A program made the translations under genes and the position numbers. DNA of 64,000 nt. Source: Dastarcus helophoroides. Its lineage: Eukaryota > Arthropoda > Insecta > Coleoptera > Bothrideridae. The stretch covers positions 38,814,783 to 38,878,782 of the forward strand of contig CM053331.1 of assembly GCA_028583605.1 (NCBI GenBank), read 5' to 3'. Below are positions 60,455 through 64,000 of this stretch, one piece after another; within the stretch, counting starts at the first letter, position 1; every line of letters starts with the position of its first letter. The notes under the pieces are model-generated. The model was given only the letters and a program-made list of their open reading frames with translations. It had not been told where the DNA came from and ran no database searches.

Positions 60455-60565
60455 TCTTTGAAGATAATAGCTTGGCTATCGAAACGCGTTAGAGTAACCT
60501 CTGTTGGGTTTTTAAAATCTTTCTTGGTTGCAGGATACCAGATTTGTATTTTAATTTTTGAAGTA
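60455..60565 (+). mobile_element. Fragment related to the 41-kb palindromic insert
   Basis: GAAGATAATAGCTTGGCTAT, CGAAACGCGTTAGAGTAACC and AATCTTTCTTGGTT run in the same order as the right arm at 41,194-41,290, with about 75-80% identity to the end TTTGTATTTTAATTTTTG. Only one arm is present. It lies immediately before the retrotransposon tail at 60,575. Confidence 0.7.
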
Positions 60566-60574
60566 CTTATTGCA

Positions 60575-60930
60575 ATGAATAAAAGCAGACTAAACAAAGC
60601 ACTAGGTCTGTTCACTGACCACGGGTACCTGGTTAAGTTCAACATAACAGAAAGCAACCGATGTCGACTGTGTGTGGGGCAGAAAAGAAAACAAGTTTAC
60701 ACATTGTGTGTGCTTGTCCAAACCTTGCCAGATACAGATATAATCTGACTGGCAAAGAAGCATTAGGGGATCTGGAAGGAATGAGTGTGGATCATATGTT
60801 GAACCTGGTTGTAAATATTGGGATATATAATGCTGAGACAACAGACAAACAACAAACTCGTGAAAATTGCAAAGGATTTTGAATCTAACTGACAGGGCCT
60901 ATAACGTCCCAAACAAAATAAAAAAAAAAC
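60575..60930 (+). pseudogene. 3' end of a non-LTR retrotransposon ORF2 (frameshifted)
   Basis: Frame 1 from 60,575 reads KSRLNKALGLFTDHGYLVKF...NRCRLC. Frame 2 continues from about 60,673 as CGAEKKTSLHIVCACPNLAR...GIYNAE to a TGA near 60,882. Together they show the C-terminal CxxC...H...C zinc-knuckle region that follows the RNase H or RT domain in jockey/I/R1-type elements. The frames are joined if the dinucleotide GT at 60,674-60,675, in a GTGTGTG run, is regarded as an insertion. An A-rich tail (60,916-60,929) ends the copy. It is a 5'-truncated, dead fragment; no RT catalytic motif is present. Confidence 0.75.
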
Positions 60931-61949
60931 TCGTGAGTAACTCGTCATACTTTAAAATTACGTAAAATATTCGCACTTAAATAGGTTTTACCTAATCATA
61001 ATGTCTGGACGGTTTCGAATGTTTAATCAACTCGATTATTCGAACGAATTATTAGAAACAATGTCGCAGCGAAATTCATTTATGCTTCTACTCGTTACCA
61101 TTATCCATTCGTTACCATCATCCATCTGTACTTTTCTACGTCCCAGCGACGGTTTCCTGATGATTTTTTTTTCGTTTTTTCCGCTTTCGTCGGCCATTTG
61201 TCTGGTAAAAGAAACGCTCGGGCATGGCGCAGAGCAAAATGCACTCGCCATTCTTGTGTCAGAGATAAAAATCGATATTTTCTCTATGCACCAAACGGAT
61301 GAATGAAAACGTAAATCATATGCCGGAACCTCGATTTGTGCTCGAGGCGAAAATATAAATAAAACACGAACGCAGGCGGGAAATGATACAATTGATGCAC
61401 AAAATAATAACCGAAACTGAAACTTTTACTTTGTCTTTTGTTTGACCTCTGGAAGTAACCAGCGCCATATTTGTAACGTACATTAGCGATGGATGAACTA
61501 AAGATTCATAACATTACATAAACAAAAACAATATTTATTGTAGGATGATTAGAATAAGAATTAATGCTTGATATAACACTTTAGGAGGCAATAACTTAAG
61601 CCATATCTCGATAATTAAACTAAAAAAAGCGGTCAATGAAATACGGACTTTTTCTAATTATTTCACGGTTTTAAGAGGCATGTTTTTTGGCCGCAAATTT
61701 TTTTCCATAATTGCATATTATTTGGCTATACTTCTCAGTAATTTCAAAGATCTAAGTAAAAAACTACGATTACTGGAAATTTTTAAATGGATCTGTGGCT
61801 TTTTAAACCATCACTACTTATTCATTAAGTATTCAAATACTCCATTCCCATTTAGTGTTGGTAAATAAATTTCGATGGTTTTCAAGGAGTTTAAGTCGCT
61901 ATCCACAGCCGCTCAATCTTCAGAAGCCTGTTAATAATATCAACATCAG
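60931..61949. other. Unique island 5, right part
   Basis: Non-repetitive AT-rich sequence holding the candidate exon at 61,099-61,201. The plus-strand 101-codon frame at 61,001-61,306 overlaps it antisense and has no supporting signals. Nothing is recognised between 61,310 and 61,930. Confidence 0.45.
61099..61201 (-). CDS. Candidate first coding exon (minus strand)
   Basis: On the minus strand TTTCTTTTACCAG is followed by ACAA and then ATGGCCGACG, a good insect start context. The frame reads MADESGKNEKK, then KPSLGRRKVQ, and reaches ATG|GTAACG, a usable donor, after 33 codons in phase 0. Residues are charged and polar, with no signal peptide. Alternative donors (GATG|GTAACG just upstream) exist because GGTAACGA is repeated. 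It would lie 16 kb upstream of the exon at 45,256-45,441 on the same strand with compatible phase. The plus strand is also open here, so chance is possible. Confidence 0.3.
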
Positions 61950-64000
61950 CCACCCCTTTTAAATTGGCGCCCAACTTGGGGCACGAAAATTATTTCCAAA
62001 ACTAGTCCAAAGACTTCTTCTGTATTAATAAATAAATAATAATAAGCTTCAAGGAGTTGAAGCAGTTATCAATGCATCTACAATCCACAAAAGCAGTTAA
62101 TAATAACCATCTCTTTTAAATTGGCGCCCAACGCGGGGCCCGTAAATTACTTTCAAAACTAGAGTAAAAATTTCTTTAGTTTTAATGAATAGAGACGACT
62201 TTGAAGGGGTTAAGCTAATTATCAACGTTTCTACAATCCTGAAAATGCAGTTAATATCAACATCGACCGATGCTCGAATTTTGGCGCCCAACTCGGGGCT
62301 CCCATATTATTTTAAAAACTGGTGTCAAGACTTCTTTTGCATCATTAAATAGTAATTATTTTTAAGCAGCCTAAGGAATTATCAACGCCTCCGCAACCCC
62401 CAAAAGATGGTTAATATCAACATCAACCACTCTTCTAATTTTGGCGCCCAGCGCGGAGCACCAATAATATTTTCAAAACTGGTGTCGAAACTTCTTTCGT
62501 GTTAGTGAATAGAGATGACTTTAAAAGTTTAAGTAATTATCAACGCCTTCACAACCCTCAAAAGACAGTTAATATCAATAATGATCAGTTTTGTAATTTT
62601 GGCGCCCAACGTGGGGCCCCAATATTATTTTCAAAACTGGTGTCAAGACTTCTTTCGTATTAATGAATAAAGATGATTTTCAAGGAACTTAAGTAATTGT
62701 CAACGCCCCCACAACCCCCAAAAGGCAGTTAATATCAACATCAGGCACCCTCTTAATTTGGCGCCCAACGCGGGGCCCGATTTTCAAAAATGGTGTCAAC
62801 ACTTCTTTCGTATTAATGAATAGAACTTATTTTAAAGGAATTTAGGTAATTATCATAGCTTCCACAACCTTCAAAAGACAGTTAATGTCAACATCAACTA
62901 CCCCTCTAATTTTAGGGCTCAAAAAAGGGCCCCAACATTATTTTGAAAACTGGTGTCAAGACTTTCCTCGTATTAATGAATAGAGATGATTTTTAAGGAG
63001 CTTACATAATTATCAACGCTTCCACAACCTTCAAAAGGCAGTTAATATCGACATTAAACACTACTATAATTTTGGCGCCCAACGCGGGGCCCCCAATATT
63101 ATTTACAAAACTGGTGTCAAAATCTCTTTTGGGTTAAAGAATACAGATGATTTTAAGGGATTTTGGGTAATTATCAACGCTTCAACAATTTTCAAAAGGC
63201 AGTTAATGTCAACATCAACCACTTCTCTAATTTTGGCACCTAACGCGGGGCCCCAATATTATTTACAAAACTGGTGTCAAACCTCTTTTGTGTTAAGCAA
63301 TACAGATGATTTTAAGGGATTTTAGGTAATTATCAACGCTTCAACAATTTTCAAAAGGCAGTTAATGTCAACATCAACCACTTCTCTAATTTTGGCACCT
63401 AACGCGGGGCCCCAATATTATTTTCAAAACTGGTGTCAGGACCTCGTTCGTATTAATGAATAGAGATGATTTTGAAGAAGTTTAGTTATTTATCAACGCC
63501 TCCACAACCCTAAAAAGGCAATTAATGTCGACATCAACCATTCTTCTAATTTTGGCGCCCAACGCGGGGCCCCCAATATTATTTACAAAACTGGTGTCAA
63601 GACTTCTTTCGTATTAATGAATAGAGAAGATTTTCAAGAAGCTTAAGCAATTATCAACGCTTTCCCAACCCTCAAAAGGCAGTTAATGTCAACATCAACT
63701 ACTCCTCTAATTTTGGCACCCAATATCGAACATAAATACTACTATAATTTTGGCGCCCAACGCGGGGCCCCCAATATTATTTACAAAACTGTGTTCAAAA
63801 TCTCTTTTGGGTTAAGAATACAGATGATTTTAAGGGATTTTGGGTAATTATCAACGCTTCAACAATTTTCAAAAGGCAGTTAATGTCAACATCAACCACT
63901 TCTCTAATTTTGGCACCTAACGCGGGGCCCCAATATTATTTACAAAACTGGTGTCAAAACCTCTTTTGTGTTAAGCAATACAGATGATTTTAAGGGATTT
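61950..64000 (+). repeat. Satellite E: ~159-bp repeat carrying a tRNA-Lys primer-binding site
   Basis: TGGCGCCCAACGCGGGGC-type words start at 61965, 62122, 62282, 62442, 62600, 62759, 63073, 63234, 63393, 63553, 63751 and 63911, typically 157-161 bp apart. Decayed copies lie near 62,912 and 63,714, and the array runs off the window. Each unit also has CAGTTAATATCAACATCAACCAC before the word (split here as two parts, CAGTTAATATCAAC and ATCAACCAC), AATTT directly before it, and CCCAATATTATTTTCAAAACTGG after. No coding sequence. It looks like an amplified LTR-end plus leader segment of a retroelement. Confidence 0.92.
62600..62617 (+). promoter_or_regulatory. Exact 18-nt tRNA-Lys primer-binding site
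   Basis: TGGCGCCCAACGTGGGGC here is perfectly complementary to the 3' end, including CCA, of animal tRNA-Lys(CUU), from memory of that tRNA. Other copies in the array mostly have C for T at position 12. The match stops after 18 nt, as in retroelement primer sites and unlike a tRNA gene or tRNA-derived SINE. Confidence 0.75.

Noticed and set aside
60458..60573. Translation upstream of 60,575 as part of the retrotransposon protein
   Set aside because: This part is homologous to the non-coding arm at 41.2 kb.
61001..61306. 101-codon plus-strand frame as a gene
   Set aside because: No promoter, splice or family evidence. The opposite strand offers a better start context and acceptor at 61,195-61,211.
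62600..62617. A tRNA-Lys gene or tRNA-derived SINE on the minus strand
   Set aside because: Complementarity to the tRNA ends after 18 nt; there is no TCGAACC continuation, anticodon arm or A box.
61950..64000. A complete endogenous retroelement at the right end
   Set aside because: Only the primer-site segment is repeated; no gag or pol reading frame is present in the visible part.

Overview
The window looks like eukaryotic, probably insect, nuclear DNA, possibly beetle; I cannot name the species. It is AT-rich, shows no bacterial-style gene packing, and has spliced-exon signals (tgcag acceptor, AG|GTAAG donor), insect-type retroelement remnants and a TTAGG-like dimer. By eye, more than four fifths of it is tandem repeat. 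The remaining sequence forms 'unique' islands of about 0.8 to 3.5 kb between arrays.

Repeats. Satellite A fills most of 0.2-10.6, 12.5-17.4, 18.2-26.6 and 29.4-39.3 kb. All of it is built from one ~23-bp monomer around the perfect palindrome TTGAAATTTCAA. Locally this has been re-amplified into higher-order units of 91, 138, 309, 362, 458 and ~570-700 bp, several of them near multiples of 23. The arrays switch strand at fold-back junctions near 2.85, 23.5 and 25.98 kb, and there is a 44-bp-arm hairpin at 14.2 kb. Satellite B (40.9-44.95 and 49.6-58.1 kb) is a 92-142-bp minisatellite with a TGTCTC...GAGACA hairpin in most units. Satellite C (46.2-46.9 kb) is a 222-bp repeat made of two back-to-back hairpins. 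Satellite D (47.2-49.6 kb) is a 379-bp unit of three ~126-bp monomers. Satellite E (61.95 kb to the window end) is a ~159-bp repeat in which nearly every copy carries the 18-nt tRNA-Lys primer-binding site of LTR retroelements, directly after AATTT.

Genes. One convincing coding exon lies on the minus strand (45,256-45,441, 62 codons, perfect splice sites). Two weaker minus-strand candidates flank it: a possible first coding exon at 61,099-61,201 and a possible last exon at 27,350-27,433 with an AATAAA further on. All three are phase 0, so they could belong to one gene with satellite-filled introns of about 16 and 18 kb. That linkage is inference. I do not recognise the protein.

Mobile-element remnants. 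They are a 261-bp palindromic insertion with an apparent 8-bp target duplication inside satellite B (41.03-41.29 kb) and a related fragment at 60.45 kb; a frameshifted C-terminal tail of a non-LTR retrotransposon with an A-rich end (60.57-60.93 kb); an LTR-like segment with TATA box and AATAAA (40.1-40.5 kb); and a diverged dispersed repeat pair (59.35 and 60.13 kb). No rRNA or tRNA genes, CRISPR arrays or operons are visible.
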